Below, piece after piece: positions 1 through 8,636 of a stretch of DNA of 64,000 bases. Within the stretch, counting starts at the first letter, position 1, and each line of letters begins with the position of its first letter. The notes beneath the pieces are model-generated. The model was not told the origin of the DNA, did no database searches, and saw only the letters and a program-made list of their open reading frames with translations. This stretch comes from Bacteroidota bacterium (GTDB lineage Bacteria > Bacteroidota > Bacteroidia > B-17B0 > Aurantibacillaceae), in contig JADJSH010000012.1 of assembly GCA_016711805.1 (NCBI GenBank), positions 1 to 64,000 on the forward strand, given 5' to 3'. The position numbers and the translations under genes were made by a program.

Positions 1-150
1 TTCAAGCAATTCATCATCTGTACAAAAAATATAATTAATCGTGCCGAGTTTGTGTTTTTCCTTTTCGGCAATAGTTTTAATCCAAGCTTTTATTTTTGTT
101 TTTGCTTTAAATTTAAAAGTAATGCTTTGGTTGTTGAAGGAAATTGCCAT
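1..150 (-). CDS. ybeY: YbeY endoribonuclease, N-terminal part (cut by window edge)
   Basis: Reading leftward from the ATG at 148-150, the open frame runs off the left edge after 50 codons. The segment INYIFCTDDELLE is typical of the N-terminal region of Bacteroidota YbeY, the single-strand endoribonuclease needed for 16S rRNA 3' maturation and ribosome quality control. The zinc-binding histidine motif lies beyond the edge and cannot be checked. It is the last gene visible in a leftward cluster with a DUF4175 gene and an anti-sigma-type ATPase, a neighbourhood common in this phylum. The family call rests on a short stretch plus context. Confidence 0.8.
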   Translation of the reverse strand, partial: MAISFNNQSITFKFKAKTKIKAWIKTIAEKEKHKLGTINYIFCTDDELLE

Positions 151-151
151 A

Positions 152-337
152 TTATTTTAGGGAATTTATTTTCTTTATCATAAAGTAAAAAAACAACAAG
201 CCAATTAAGGGGAGACTGATTTTAAAAAGGTATTCGTTTTTTTGAGTATTAACGAAGTTCATAGCTAATAAAATGATAGCTAAAACATTAAATACAATAC
301 CAATAATAAATAAAATTTTAAGATGAGATTTTTTCAT
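152..337 (-). CDS. Small hypothetical membrane protein
   Basis: This 61-residue product has two hydrophobic stretches (about residues 8-27 and 40-55) separated by a short polar turn (NTQKNEY) and ends in lysines, so it is probably a two-helix inner-membrane hairpin. It is not recognised. It lies between ybeY (the stop at 152 directly precedes the ybeY ATG) and the anti-sigma-type ATPase, in the same direction and with almost no spacing, so it is likely co-transcribed. Translation is plausible from position and codon use, but no function can be proposed. Confidence 0.55.
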   Translation of the reverse strand: MKKSHLKILFIIGIVFNVLAIILLAMNFVNTQKNEYLFKISLPLIGLLFFYFMIKKINSLK

Positions 338-354
338 TCAAAAAAACGGAGGTA

Positions 355-765
355 TTAATTCAAATTAAACGTCAATAAAACTTCTTGTCCGTTATTATTA
401 AATTCAACTTTATCAGCTAAGTTTTTCATTAAAAAAACACCGCGTCCGTTTGGCTTATCTAAATTTGCTGGATCTGTAGGATCAGGTAAATTATTATAAT
501 CAAATCCACGACCTTCGTCAGCTACCGAAAAACAAATGTTTTTTTCGTGTGATTCAAATCCTATTTTAATATGTTTATCAGGATTACCTTTGTTGCCATG
601 GTAAATGGCATTGTTTACTGCCTCTGTTACAGCTATTAGTATATTGCCATAACTATCTTCGTTTACATTAAACACATCGCACACATCTTCTACTAAACGC
701 TCTACTAATCTCATATTTTCTGATGATGATGGGATATCCAATTTTTCTCCTTTAGCTGGTATCAT
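355..765 (-). CDS. ATP-binding protein, RsbW/SpoIIAB-type histidine-kinase-like ATPase
   Basis: A 136-residue stand-alone HATPase_c domain. The N box is visible as EAVNNAIYHGN, followed by DEGRGFD (G1-type) and NGRGVFLMKNLAD (G2-type), as in anti-sigma factor kinases. There is no dimerisation/phosphoacceptor domain, so it is not a sensor kinase. Family members phosphorylate an anti-sigma antagonist or act in partner-switching; the partner is not in this window, although a SpoIIE-type phosphatase lies at about 26-28 kb. The ATG overlaps the TGA of the upstream DUF4175 gene by four bases, indicating translational coupling. Confidence 0.85.
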   Translation of the reverse strand: MIPAKGEKLDIPSSSENMRLVERLVEDVCDVFNVNEDSYGNILIAVTEAVNNAIYHGNKGNPDKHIKIGFESHEKNICFSVADEGRGFDYNNLPDPTDPANLDKPNGRGVFLMKNLADKVEFNNNGQEVLLTFNLN

Positions 766-3700
766 TTGTTTACGCTATTAAAATATTCATTAACTTTTTG
801 CTTGTAGTAAGGTGTTAAACTTGGCGAAACCGTATTTAACAACTCCAGTTCTTTTTCTCTAAGTCTTTTATACTCTAAAAATTGCGTAGGGTTACTTAAA
901 ACTTGATTTTTTGCCTCATTACTTTTCCTTTGCTCGTCCTGCTCACGTTCGCGCTCAGCTTTTTCGCTTTCTAAAAGTTTAGTTATGATATCTTGCTGGC
1001 GTTTCATTGTTTCCTGCGTAATTTGGCGGTTAACTATATCTCTTTCAGTCTGTTCCATCATGTCTGCAATATTTCCACCCGGGTTTGAACCCCCATCTTT
1101 TTTGATTTTATCCATCATTTGCTGCATTTGACGTCTTAATGCTTCCTGTTGTGCAGCCATTTTAGCCAATTGTTCACTCATTCCCTGACCTTGTTGTCCT
1201 GGCATCATACCTTTTTGTCCTCCTTGTTGACCCATTCCTCCTTGTCCACCAGGTTTTTGCCCACCCGGTTTCTGTCCAGGTTTATCTCCCGGTTTTTGTC
1301 CTCCTGGTTTCTGACCTTGTTCTAATTGTTTTTTGAGTTCGGATAATTGCTCATTTAACTTTTGCTGCATTTGCTTCATACTTTGCATACTAGGTTTTCC
1401 TTCTCCTGGCTTGCTTGATGAACTCGGTTTTTTACCTTTACCTGGTTTTTTGCAACTACCATTTCCTGGTTTACTTTCTTTTGATTCTTTAGCTTGCTTT
1501 TGCATGTCCTCTAAAGATTCGTTCAGTAATAATGCCAAGTTATTAATAGAAGTCATTGAATACTGCATGCGCATTTGGGCGTTAGACTGCTGACGTTCTG
1601 CTAATTCAGAAACAGCTTTTCCCATATTCATATTTATGGCAGAAATTTCTCTGTTTACCGTTGCGCTAATTTTAGGTTGTCTTTTACTGATTGCTAATAA
1701 ACTGTCTTCAATAATTTTTGAATCGTCTTGTAATTTTTTTTGCGTTTGTGTGATTTTCAAATATTGTGGATTATCAGAGCGTAACTTAGAAAGTTGGCCC
1801 ATTAAATCTTCTTGAGCAAAAGATAAGTTCAATAAATTTTCTAAAATCTGACGTACAGCCTGCATGTCTTCTTCTTCCTCTTCTTTTTGCATCTTCTCCA
1901 TCGCTTGCTGCATTTGCTGTTTCATTTCTCCCATTTTATCAGAAGCTTCTTTTTGAGACTGCGATGCTTTCTTTTTATTATTCTGATTTAATTGCTCAGA
2001 ACTTTTTTCCATCTCCTTACTAATCTCATTTTGCTTTTCTTCTGTTTTAGGAATTTCATTCGGACTTTCAAGAGCTGCATTTTTTTCTTGCATTTCTTTT
2101 AGGTCTTTTTTTAAATCTTCAAACTGTTTGTTTAATTCGTCTTGTTTTTTCTCAAGTGTTTTCGAATCAGCTTCTTTTTTATCCTTTGAATCAGTTTTGT
2201 CTTTGCTATCTTTATTATCGTTTTTCGAATCTTTATTATCTGATTTAGTGTCGTCTTTTTTGTCTTTATTTTCTTGATTCTCTTTAGTATCTTTGTTTCC
2301 TTCAGTTTCTTTCTTCAAGGCATCTTCTTTATTTTTCAGATCCTCTAATTTATCAATGGCTTGCTGTAGCTTTTGTTCTACTTCCATTTGTTTAAATGCC
2401 TCTAAAGTTCTGTCCAACTCTTTCTCCATGTCTTTGTTAGACAGTTTTAATTGTTCGAGTTTTTCTTGTACTTGATTTTTATCTAATTTATCTAGTAGTT
2501 TATTTAACTCATCAAATAATTTTTTCATTTCAGGAGTCATGATGTTTTCAAACAACTGCTCTAGTTGTTTTTGTTTTTCTAACAGAGATTCATCCATTTG
2601 TTGATTCTCCTGTTGCTGCTGATTATTTAATTGATTCTCTTGTTTACTTTCTTCAATTTTATTTTTAAGTTCGTTTTGTTTCTTTAAAATATCTTCAAGT
2701 TTTTTCTTTTCCTCATAACCCATTTGTTTTTTCTCAGTCAGTTTTTTACTGAGGTCATTAATTTCTTTTTGTAAATCTTTTGCTTTTTTAGCGCCATCTT
2801 CTAAATCTTTTTTAATCTCTGAATTGTTTTTGTCAGTCGCCGCATTCATTTCATCAATGGTTGGTGCTTTAAACAACATGGTTTGTGTTTTAGCAGATTT
2901 AGAACCTGTAACACCATCATTATCCCACACTTCAAAATAATATTCAATTTTATCGCCAGGCAATAATTCAAAACGAGAGGCATCTAAAAAGTAATAGTAG
3001 GGCTGAGTAATTTGTTGTTTGTTAACACCCATGACTTGTTCTCCATTTTTTACAATGGTTTTACCGGTCGAATCTTGTGTGTATTGCGTGTATTTGAAAG
3101 TTAATCGTGTAAAGCCGTAATCATCTTTTATAGTTCCAGAGAAATAAATATTTTTAGGATTTAAGGAGTCTGTTTTTTCGCTCACATCAATTAATGGAAC
3201 TTGATCTGGAACCACATTAATTGTATAATTTACTGAATCAGGATTTTGTTTTAAGAAATGATTCATGGTTTTGATGCTGTAAGGCATACTTTGCATCATG
3301 CGTTTTGAAAAAGAAAATTCATCTTCCGATGATTTAGAAATATCTACCATGGTATCTCTAAAATTTAAAAATATTTGATCCGTATTTTTTGTGTGAAATA
3401 CCCATTGCATTTTTGTGCCCTGAGGTATTTGCATATCACCCATATTTGATACGGTCTCATTTTTTTTGTTGAGATAAGCAGGATAACTTAATTGAATATC
3501 AAACTTCATCAACATTGGTTTTGGTAATACTTTTAATTCGTAAGATTTAGAATTAAAGCCTGCTGCCGTAAATACAAAGTCTTGATTTTGTTGAACATTT
3601 TTAAAAGTATAGGTATAATTTACATTATCAACTTTTTCCATTTTATGTTCTACACCATCTACTAAAATAAAAACTTCATTTGGGATTTCGTTCCCCTTCA

Positions 3701-3956
3701 GTTTTAATTCTAATACAAAATCTTGTTGTTGAATAGCTTCTAAGGAGTTATTATCAATAGCAAATTGAAAAGGTGCAGCTTTTTCAAAATAGGTTTGATG
3801 AAATACCATTCGTTCCGTTCCATCTGTAATAATGCTTGGTTTAATTGCCAATACTAATAACATTAAAGCAATAGGCGGCAAAGCAAATTTCAAGTATTTT
3901 TTATTTTCTCCAATATCAATTGCCGAAGTAAACGGAATAGGTTTTAACTCTTCCAT
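762..3956 (-). CDS. DUF4175 family protein, main (C-terminal) fragment of a disrupted gene
   Basis: This 1064-residue frame holds most of a Bacteroidota DUF4175 envelope protein: a transmembrane segment near residues 28-40, a periplasmic beta-rich part to about residue 370, then very long Lys/Glu/Gln coiled coils, and a Gly/Pro/Gln/Lys-rich repeat region (QKPGGQ-like) near residues 870-930. Function is unknown. The true N-terminus lies upstream at 4100-4360; translation past 3956 shows family sequence (DEAANIVGKH, then NDKLLNTLQL in the next frame), separated by a TAA and a one-base frameshift. The first methionine here (MEELKP) is therefore an internal codon. It overlaps the ATPase gene by four bases. 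Confidence 0.85.
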   Translation of the reverse strand: MEELKPIPFTSAIDIGENKKYLKFALPPIALMLLVLAIKPSIITDGTERMVFHQTYFEKAAPFQFAIDNNSLEAIQQQDFVLELKLKGNEIPNEVFILVDGVEHKMEKVDNVNYTYTFKNVQQNQDFVFTAAGFNSKSYELKVLPKPMLMKFDIQLSYPAYLNKKNETVSNMGDMQIPQGTKMQWVFHTKNTDQIFLNFRDTMVDISKSSEDEFSFSKRMMQSMPYSIKTMNHFLKQNPDSVNYTINVVPDQVPLIDVSEKTDSLNPKNIYFSGTIKDDYGFTRLTFKYTQYTQDSTGKTIVKNGEQVMGVNKQQITQPYYYFLDASRFELLPGDKIEYYFEVWDNDGVTGSKSAKTQTMLFKAPTIDEMNAATDKNNSEIKKDLEDGAKKAKDLQKEINDLSKKLTEKKQMGYEEKKKLEDILKKQNELKNKIEESKQENQLNNQQQQENQQMDESLLEKQKQLEQLFENIMTPEMKKLFDELNKLLDKLDKNQVQEKLEQLKLSNKDMEKELDRTLEAFKQMEVEQKLQQAIDKLEDLKNKEDALKKETEGNKDTKENQENKDKKDDTKSDNKDSKNDNKDSKDKTDSKDKKEADSKTLEKKQDELNKQFEDLKKDLKEMQEKNAALESPNEIPKTEEKQNEISKEMEKSSEQLNQNNKKKASQSQKEASDKMGEMKQQMQQAMEKMQKEEEEEDMQAVRQILENLLNLSFAQEDLMGQLSKLRSDNPQYLKITQTQKKLQDDSKIIEDSLLAISKRQPKISATVNREISAINMNMGKAVSELAERQQSNAQMRMQYSMTSINNLALLLNESLEDMQKQAKESKESKPGNGSCKKPGKGKKPSSSSKPGEGKPSMQSMKQMQQKLNEQLSELKKQLEQGQKPGGQKPGDKPGQKPGGQKPGGQGGMGQQGGQKGMMPGQQGQGMSEQLAKMAAQQEALRRQMQQMMDKIKKDGGSNPGGNIADMMEQTERDIVNRQITQETMKRQQDIITKLLESEKAEREREQDEQRKSNEAKNQVLSNPTQFLEYKRLREKELELLNTVSPSLTPYYKQKVNEYFNSVNK

Positions 3957-4099
3957 TTTTTGATTGATACTTGCTGTTAATAAATCGGGAGATAAAATAG
4001 ATCCTGAGTTACGTTGTAGTTGTAAGGTGTTTAATAGTTTATCGTTGATATTGTTAAATGTTTTCCGACAATATTGGCAGCTTCATCATACGAAATTAC

Positions 4100-4360
4100 T
4101 TAGCCTAATTTATTTAATTTTAAAACTGGAATGGCAATGTATTTGAATAGCACAAAACCACTAGCAATTAAAAACGAATAAAATAAAATAGTTCTTGTCG
4201 TTGTTCCAAATTCAGCAAAGTATTCAGCAATTACTAAAAATAAAAAAGCAGCAACTAATAAACCACTAGTATATAATAAACCTTTAATGAGTTGATTTTT
4301 ATAATACTTGCGTATAAACTCATCTAGTTTTAATATTAGGATATTTTGTTCTGAGGCCAA
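4100..4360 (-). CDS. DUF4175 family protein, N-terminal fragment (same disrupted gene)
   Basis: These 86 residues form the DUF4175 N-terminus: KLDEFIRKYYKNQLIKGL followed by two membrane helices and the motif VLKLNKLG. The frame ends at TAA (4100-4102) exactly where homologues have a lysine (LGK). Beyond the stop the same frame reads VISYDEAANIVGKH and then needs one extra base at about 4054-4057 to enter the 762-3956 frame. The start codon is TTG at 4358-4360, and a TAAATTTG box lies about 16 bases upstream. As it stands the gene cannot make the full protein. Confidence 0.75.
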   Translation of the reverse strand: MASEQNILILKLDEFIRKYYKNQLIKGLLYTSGLLVAAFLFLVIAEYFAEFGTTTRTILFYSFLIASGFVLFKYIAIPVLKLNKLG

Positions 4361-4376
4361 TTTATTGGTGTTTACA

Positions 4377-4384
4377 CAAATTTA
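4377..4384 (-). promoter_or_regulatory. Candidate -7 box (TAAATTTG) for the DUF4175 cluster
   Basis: On the minus strand this octamer fits the Bacteroidota sigma-A -7 consensus TAnnTTTG and sits about 16 bases before the TTG start. No clear -33 TTG at the usual spacing was seen. Confidence 0.35.
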
Positions 4385-4426
4385 GCGAAAACAAAGGAGG
4401 ATTAAAATAAAATTTCTGTTAAAATA

Positions 4427-4461
4427 AAAATGCGGCTTAAATCATCATTAAGCCGCATTTT
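4427..4461 (-). terminator. Rho-independent terminator of dxs
   Basis: A perfect 14-bp inverted repeat (AAAATGCGGCTTAA and its complement) with a 7-base loop. On the minus strand it is followed by a T-rich run (TTTTTATTTT). It lies just beyond the dxs stop codon and before the DUF4175 promoter region, so it separates the two leftward units. Confidence 0.85.
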
Positions 4462-4479
4462 ATTTATATCTAGAAGGAA

Positions 4480-6450
4480 TTACCCTACTTTCACTTCTTT
4501 CTTTTCTTTCAGAATTTCTAAAACTTCTGAATAAATTTGCTCTTCAGAAAAACCGCATTCAGTATATAATTCGTTTGGTTCGCCATGTTCAATAAATTTG
4601 TCTGGAATACCTAATCGTTTTACTTGAGCACTGTAATTATTTTCTGCCATAAACTCTAAAATAGCACTACCAACACCGCCTACAATAGTCCCATCTTCGA
4701 TGGTAATGATTTTTTTATAACGAGCAAATACTTCATGTAACATCGCTTCATCTATTGGCTTCGCAAAACGTAAATCGTAGTGAGCTACTTTAATACCGGT
4801 TGCTGAGCCTGTCGAAGCATCGGTTTCTAACTTCTCAATAGCTTTCACTGCAAAGTTTCCTGGATGTCCTAACGATAAAATAGCAACCTCTTTTCCATCT
4901 TTTAATTTGCGTCCTTTTCCAATTTCTAATTTTTTGAAAGGAGTTTTCCAATTTACCATCACACCATTACCACGTGGGTACCGAATGCTAAATGGCCCAG
5001 TAACTTCATCTAATTGCGCTGTGTACATTAAGTTACGCAACTCTTCTTCATTCATTGGTGCACTCACAATCATATTGGGGATGCAACGGAAATAAGGAAT
5101 ATCAAAAGCACCGTGGTGTGTTGGTCCATCAGCACCAGCAATCCCACCTCTATCTAAACATAACACAACTTTTAAATTTTGTAAAGCTACATCATGTACC
5201 ACTTGATCATATGCACGTTGCATAAACGAAGAGTAAATGTTACAATATGGAATCATGCCTTGGGTTGCTAAACCTGCGCTAAACGTAACTGCATGTTGTT
5301 CAGCAATACCTACGTCAAATGCACGATCTGGCATCGCTTTCATCATAATGTTTAATGAGCAACCACTTGGCATTGCCGGTGTGATACCCATTATTTTTTT
5401 ATTCTGTTCAGCTAATTCTACAATCGTATGTCCAAATACATCTTGGTATTTTGGGGGTTGAGGTTCTTTAGGAACGACTTTAATAATTTCTCCAGTCTCT
5501 TTATTAAACAAACCTGGCGAGTGCCAAACCGTTTCATTTCCTTCTTCCGAGAATTTATAGCCTTTTCCTTTTTTAGTTAAAACGTGTAATATTTTAGGGC
5601 CTGGAATATCTTTTAAATCGGCCATGATTTTCGTTAAACGAACCACATCGTGTCCGTCAACTGGCCCAAAATAACGGAACTTTAACGACTCAAATAAATT
5701 ACTTTGTTTTAATAATGAAGTTTTAACTGCATTCTCTAATTTACTTGCAATTTCTTGAGCATTAGGTCCAAATTTGCTAATCTTCCCCAATAATTCCCAA
5801 ACTTTATCTTTTGTTTTATTGTATGTATGAGAAGTTGTTATATCCGTTAAATAATCTCTTAAAGCACCAACGTTAGGGTCAATGCTCATGCAATTATCAT
5901 TTAACACCACTAATAAATTACTATTTGAAATACCAGCATGATTTAAAGCTTCAAAAGCCTGACCAGCAGTCATAGAGCCATCACCAATAACGGCAATGTG
6001 TTGTTTATCTTTTAATCCTAAATACTGACTTGCAACCGCCATACCTAAAGCACCGCCAATAGAAGTAGAAGAGTGACCAACACCAAAGGTGTCATATTCA
6101 CTTTCTGAACGTTTTGGAAAACCGCTAATACCTTTGTAAACACGGTTTGTATGAAAAATATCTCTACGACCAGTAATAATTTTATGTCCGTATGCTTGAT
6201 GACCTACGTCCCAAACTAATTGGTCGTATGGTGTATTGAATACATAGTGTAAAGCTGTTGTTAGTTCAACAACACCTAAAGAAGCGCCAAAATGACCTCC
6301 TTTTACAGATACAATATCAATAATGAATTGACGCAATTCTGCACAAAACTGCTCTAATTCTTCTTCTTTTAGTTTTTTTAAATCGGCTGGGGAGTTAACC
6401 TTTGCCAATAATACACCAGGAATAACACCTGAACCTTTAACAATTTCCAT
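4480..6450 (-). CDS. dxs: 1-deoxy-D-xylulose-5-phosphate synthase
   Basis: A full-length (656 residues) thiamine-diphosphate enzyme that condenses pyruvate and glyceraldehyde-3-phosphate in the first step of the MEP isoprenoid pathway. Visible family motifs include GHFGASLG, DVGHQAYGHKI, the ThDP-binding GDGSMTAGQAFEALN, and the transketolase-type segments GIAEQHAVTFSAGLA and DRGGIAGADGPTHHG. It is a single-gene unit: a strong terminator follows, and a TATCTTTG box lies only a few bases before the ATG. The polyprenyl synthase at 46.7 kb uses products of the same pathway. Confidence 0.97.
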   Translation of the reverse strand: MEIVKGSGVIPGVLLAKVNSPADLKKLKEEELEQFCAELRQFIIDIVSVKGGHFGASLGVVELTTALHYVFNTPYDQLVWDVGHQAYGHKIITGRRDIFHTNRVYKGISGFPKRSESEYDTFGVGHSSTSIGGALGMAVASQYLGLKDKQHIAVIGDGSMTAGQAFEALNHAGISNSNLLVVLNDNCMSIDPNVGALRDYLTDITTSHTYNKTKDKVWELLGKISKFGPNAQEIASKLENAVKTSLLKQSNLFESLKFRYFGPVDGHDVVRLTKIMADLKDIPGPKILHVLTKKGKGYKFSEEGNETVWHSPGLFNKETGEIIKVVPKEPQPPKYQDVFGHTIVELAEQNKKIMGITPAMPSGCSLNIMMKAMPDRAFDVGIAEQHAVTFSAGLATQGMIPYCNIYSSFMQRAYDQVVHDVALQNLKVVLCLDRGGIAGADGPTHHGAFDIPYFRCIPNMIVSAPMNEEELRNLMYTAQLDEVTGPFSIRYPRGNGVMVNWKTPFKKLEIGKGRKLKDGKEVAILSLGHPGNFAVKAIEKLETDASTGSATGIKVAHYDLRFAKPIDEAMLHEVFARYKKIITIEDGTIVGGVGSAILEFMAENNYSAQVKRLGIPDKFIEHGEPNELYTECGFSEEQIYSEVLEILKEKKEVKVG

Positions 6451-6455
6451 TACAA

Positions 6456-6463
6456 CAAAGATA
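6456..6463 (-). promoter_or_regulatory. Candidate -7 box (TATCTTTG) for dxs
   Basis: This octamer matches TAnnTTTG and ends five bases before the dxs ATG, implying a very short or absent leader. The same octamer stands six bases before gltX. The -33 element is not obvious. Confidence 0.4.
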
Positions 6464-6584
6464 AACTATTTTATTAATTGTAAAAACGTGATTTTTAACA
6501 CTTTATTACCGTTTTATAGGTTAACAAACGTTAAACAAAATAGTTTAAAATGAATGTTTTAAGGTATTCTGTTAACTTAGTCAC

Positions 6585-7895
6585 ATGGACTTTTCAAATC
6601 ATAATTTTTCTCAAATAATAGCCTTTATTAACCAAATAAGACTTATTTCGGATAAGAATGACGAGGAGTTTAATCTGTTACTAAAAGAGTTAATTGTTAA
6701 AAAATCGATTGATCAACAATTTAAAAAGGAACTAACTGATTTTTGTTACTTAACCTTAGATCATGCCTTTTTTGTAAATGCCTTTACCGAATATGGAATC
6801 AATTCTAATCGTGGATTTTTTCCAGAAATCGCAAGACGTTTAAAGCATAAAATTTTACCTAGTAATTTACCTGAAAACGAACTAAGTCATTTCATTAACT
6901 TTCTTTTCAATACATCCGATGATTTTGTTTGGCTTGAAAAAATAAATTATTCAAGTTGGGAAGCGATAACAGATTTAATAGATGTTAAACAATTGTCATT
7001 ACACTCTCAAAAATTAGCGCATCAAATTCATAATGCCATTATAATTTTATGCCATCGATTGGCTAGTATTGGTATTGATCCTTATTTAGTGAGTAAGCTG
7101 CCTGAAATAGACGATAGCAACTCGCCTTTCTTTGAATTAAATCACCAGGTTTCTTTATTTGTAAAAAAACATTTAGAAAATAAAACGCTAGATATTGATC
7201 ATGAAGAATTAGAATCTATATGGCAAAGTATTGCAAAGGTCGAGAGTTTATTTAATTCAATTCAAGAAAAGAAAGATGAGATAGGAACAAGTCTTCATTC
7301 AGCCTATTTGTTGCAACGAGCTCAACAGCATATTTGTAGAATTAGATTGTTGTTGAATTTATTTGTGACTAAACAAAAAACGAATAGAGTATTAACAATT
7401 TCTCAATTAGTTACCGAATTAGTAAAAGCGGAACAAACTAAAAATAGAGTTCGAAGATTTATTAAAGAAACCACTAATTTATTAGCGCATCGTATTGTGA
7501 GTCATACATCCGAAAAAGGCGAACATTATATTGGCTTTTCTAAAAAAGAAAACTACACACTTTTTAAGTCTGCCATGGGTGGTGGAGTAGTGGTTGTATT
7601 ATTAGTTTATATTAAACATTTTATTCATCACTTGCATGCACCTTTATTTATTGAAGGATTTTTGTTTGGATTAAATTACAGTGCTGGTTTTGTATTTATG
7701 TATTTAGCGCATTTAACCTTAGCTACTAAGCAACCCGCTATGACGGCCGCTTTTATTGCAGATAGCATAGATAGTGGAAATGATTCTGGTAATAGACCTT
7801 GGACAATGTTTAAACAAGTAATCAGAAGTCAATTTGTATCTTTAATAGGGAATTTAGTAATTGTATTGCCTTTATGTTTTTATCAGCATGGTTAA
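6585..7895 (+). CDS. Membrane protein of the 'site-specific recombinase' family (PF10136-like), N-terminal fragment
   Basis: These 436 residues match the first two thirds of the family named after the neisserial Gcr protein. There is a helical cytosolic part (residues 1-320) with the typical segment LQRAQQHICRIRLLLNL, then GEHYIGFSKKE, a membrane helix with FIEGFLFGLNYSAGFVFMYL, and LATKQPAMTAA. Despite the family name there is no integrase catalytic motif, and its role is unknown. The frame breaks in VIVLPL at about 7871; the rest of the protein continues one base out of frame at 7874-8458. It is divergent from dxs. Confidence 0.75.
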   Translation: MDFSNHNFSQIIAFINQIRLISDKNDEEFNLLLKELIVKKSIDQQFKKELTDFCYLTLDHAFFVNAFTEYGINSNRGFFPEIARRLKHKILPSNLPENELSHFINFLFNTSDDFVWLEKINYSSWEAITDLIDVKQLSLHSQKLAHQIHNAIIILCHRLASIGIDPYLVSKLPEIDDSNSPFFELNHQVSLFVKKHLENKTLDIDHEELESIWQSIAKVESLFNSIQEKKDEIGTSLHSAYLLQRAQQHICRIRLLLNLFVTKQKTNRVLTISQLVTELVKAEQTKNRVRRFIKETTNLLAHRIVSHTSEKGEHYIGFSKKENYTLFKSAMGGGVVVVLLVYIKHFIHHLHAPLFIEGFLFGLNYSAGFVFMYLAHLTLATKQPAMTAAFIADSIDSGNDSGNRPWTMFKQVIRSQFVSLIGNLVIVLPLCFYQHG

Positions 7896-8458
7896 TTAAT
7901 CATTATTTACATTACTCCATATTTAATTTTACAGAGGCAAAATCGCAAATGTATTCTAATCATCCTTTGTATAGTGCGTCTTTAATTTACGCTACTATTA
8001 CAGGTGTGTTTTTATCTTTATCGGGAATAGTGATTGGTTATTTTGATAATAAAGTTGTTTATTCAGAAATAGCTCAGCGTATCATCAAACATCCTAAGTT
8101 AGTTTTAAAATATAGTTTAGAGAAAAGACAAAAGATTGCAGCCTTTGTAGAAAAAAACTTAGGTGGTATTGTTGGAAATATATTTTTAGGATTTTGTTTA
8201 GGAATGGCTGGCAATATTGGAAAGTTTCTTGGAATTCCTTTTGATATAAGGCATGTGACTATTTCTTCAGGCAATTTTGCTATCGCTATTGGTGGCGAAC
8301 AGTCTTTTAAATTAGATTTAATTATTACAGTGTTTTTGGGTGTTATTTATATTGGTTTAATAAACATTGCTTCTAGCTTTTTAATTTCTTTTATTGTTGC
8401 TTGTCGTTCAAGAAGTTTATCTTGGAAACAATCTTTAAAAGTTTTAGTTGGATTGTGA
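7874..8458 (+). CDS. 'Site-specific recombinase' family membrane protein, C-terminal fragment
   Basis: These 194 residues continue the protein of 6585-7895 after loss of one base in the T run at 7871-7873. Restoring it gives VIVLPL(M)FLSAWLINHYLHYS. The fragment carries the family's last membrane helices and its hallmark segments SGIVIGYFDNKVVYS, NNLGGIVGN-like KNLGGIVGNIFLGF and DIRHVTISSGNFAIAI. The combined length of about 625 residues is close to the family norm, so this is one broken gene and not two. The ATG at 7874 is an internal codon. Confidence 0.75.
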   Translation: MFLSAWLINHYLHYSIFNFTEAKSQMYSNHPLYSASLIYATITGVFLSLSGIVIGYFDNKVVYSEIAQRIIKHPKLVLKYSLEKRQKIAAFVEKNLGGIVGNIFLGFCLGMAGNIGKFLGIPFDIRHVTISSGNFAIAIGGEQSFKLDLIITVFLGVIYIGLINIASSFLISFIVACRSRSLSWKQSLKVLVGL

Positions 8459-8465
8459 TGGTTTG

Positions 8466-8630
8466 AATAGGAACACGGATTCAACTGATTTAACGAATAG
8501 ACACAGATTTTAAGAGTATTTATTTTTTAATAGGAACGCGGATGACGCTGATTGAGCTGATTTTCGCGGATTAGAACAGAATAAAAAATCCTTGTTAATC
8601 TGCAACATCGGTAAAATCTGTGTTCCTATT
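8466..8630. repeat. Intergenic inverted-repeat element (GGAACACGGAT type)
   Basis: The ends AATAGGAACACGGATT (8466-8481) and AATCTGTGTTCCTATT (8615-8630) form an inverted repeat with one mismatch. A third, direct copy of the word (AATAGGAACGCGGAT) lies inside at 8529-8543. It fills the gap between two convergent genes, and a degenerate relative lies near 23029-23164. Confidence 0.65.
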
Positions 8631-8636
8631 TATATT

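Noticed and set aside
1333..2475. Plus-strand open frames antisense to the DUF4175 gene, and similar antisense frames over dxs, selD, purD and porU2
   Set aside because: They are shadows of strongly coding opposite frames, with no start signals and composition that mirrors the antisense Lys/Glu-rich proteins.
4050..4102. TAA read as a sense codon (stop recoding), since TAA interrupts two genes
   Set aside because: Most intact genes in the window end in TAA directly before neighbouring genes or terminators, so TAA is a normal stop here.
6585..8458. Mobile element because of the family name 'site-specific recombinase'
   Set aside because: The protein is helical with several membrane segments and lacks tyrosine or serine recombinase motifs; no attachment sites flank it.
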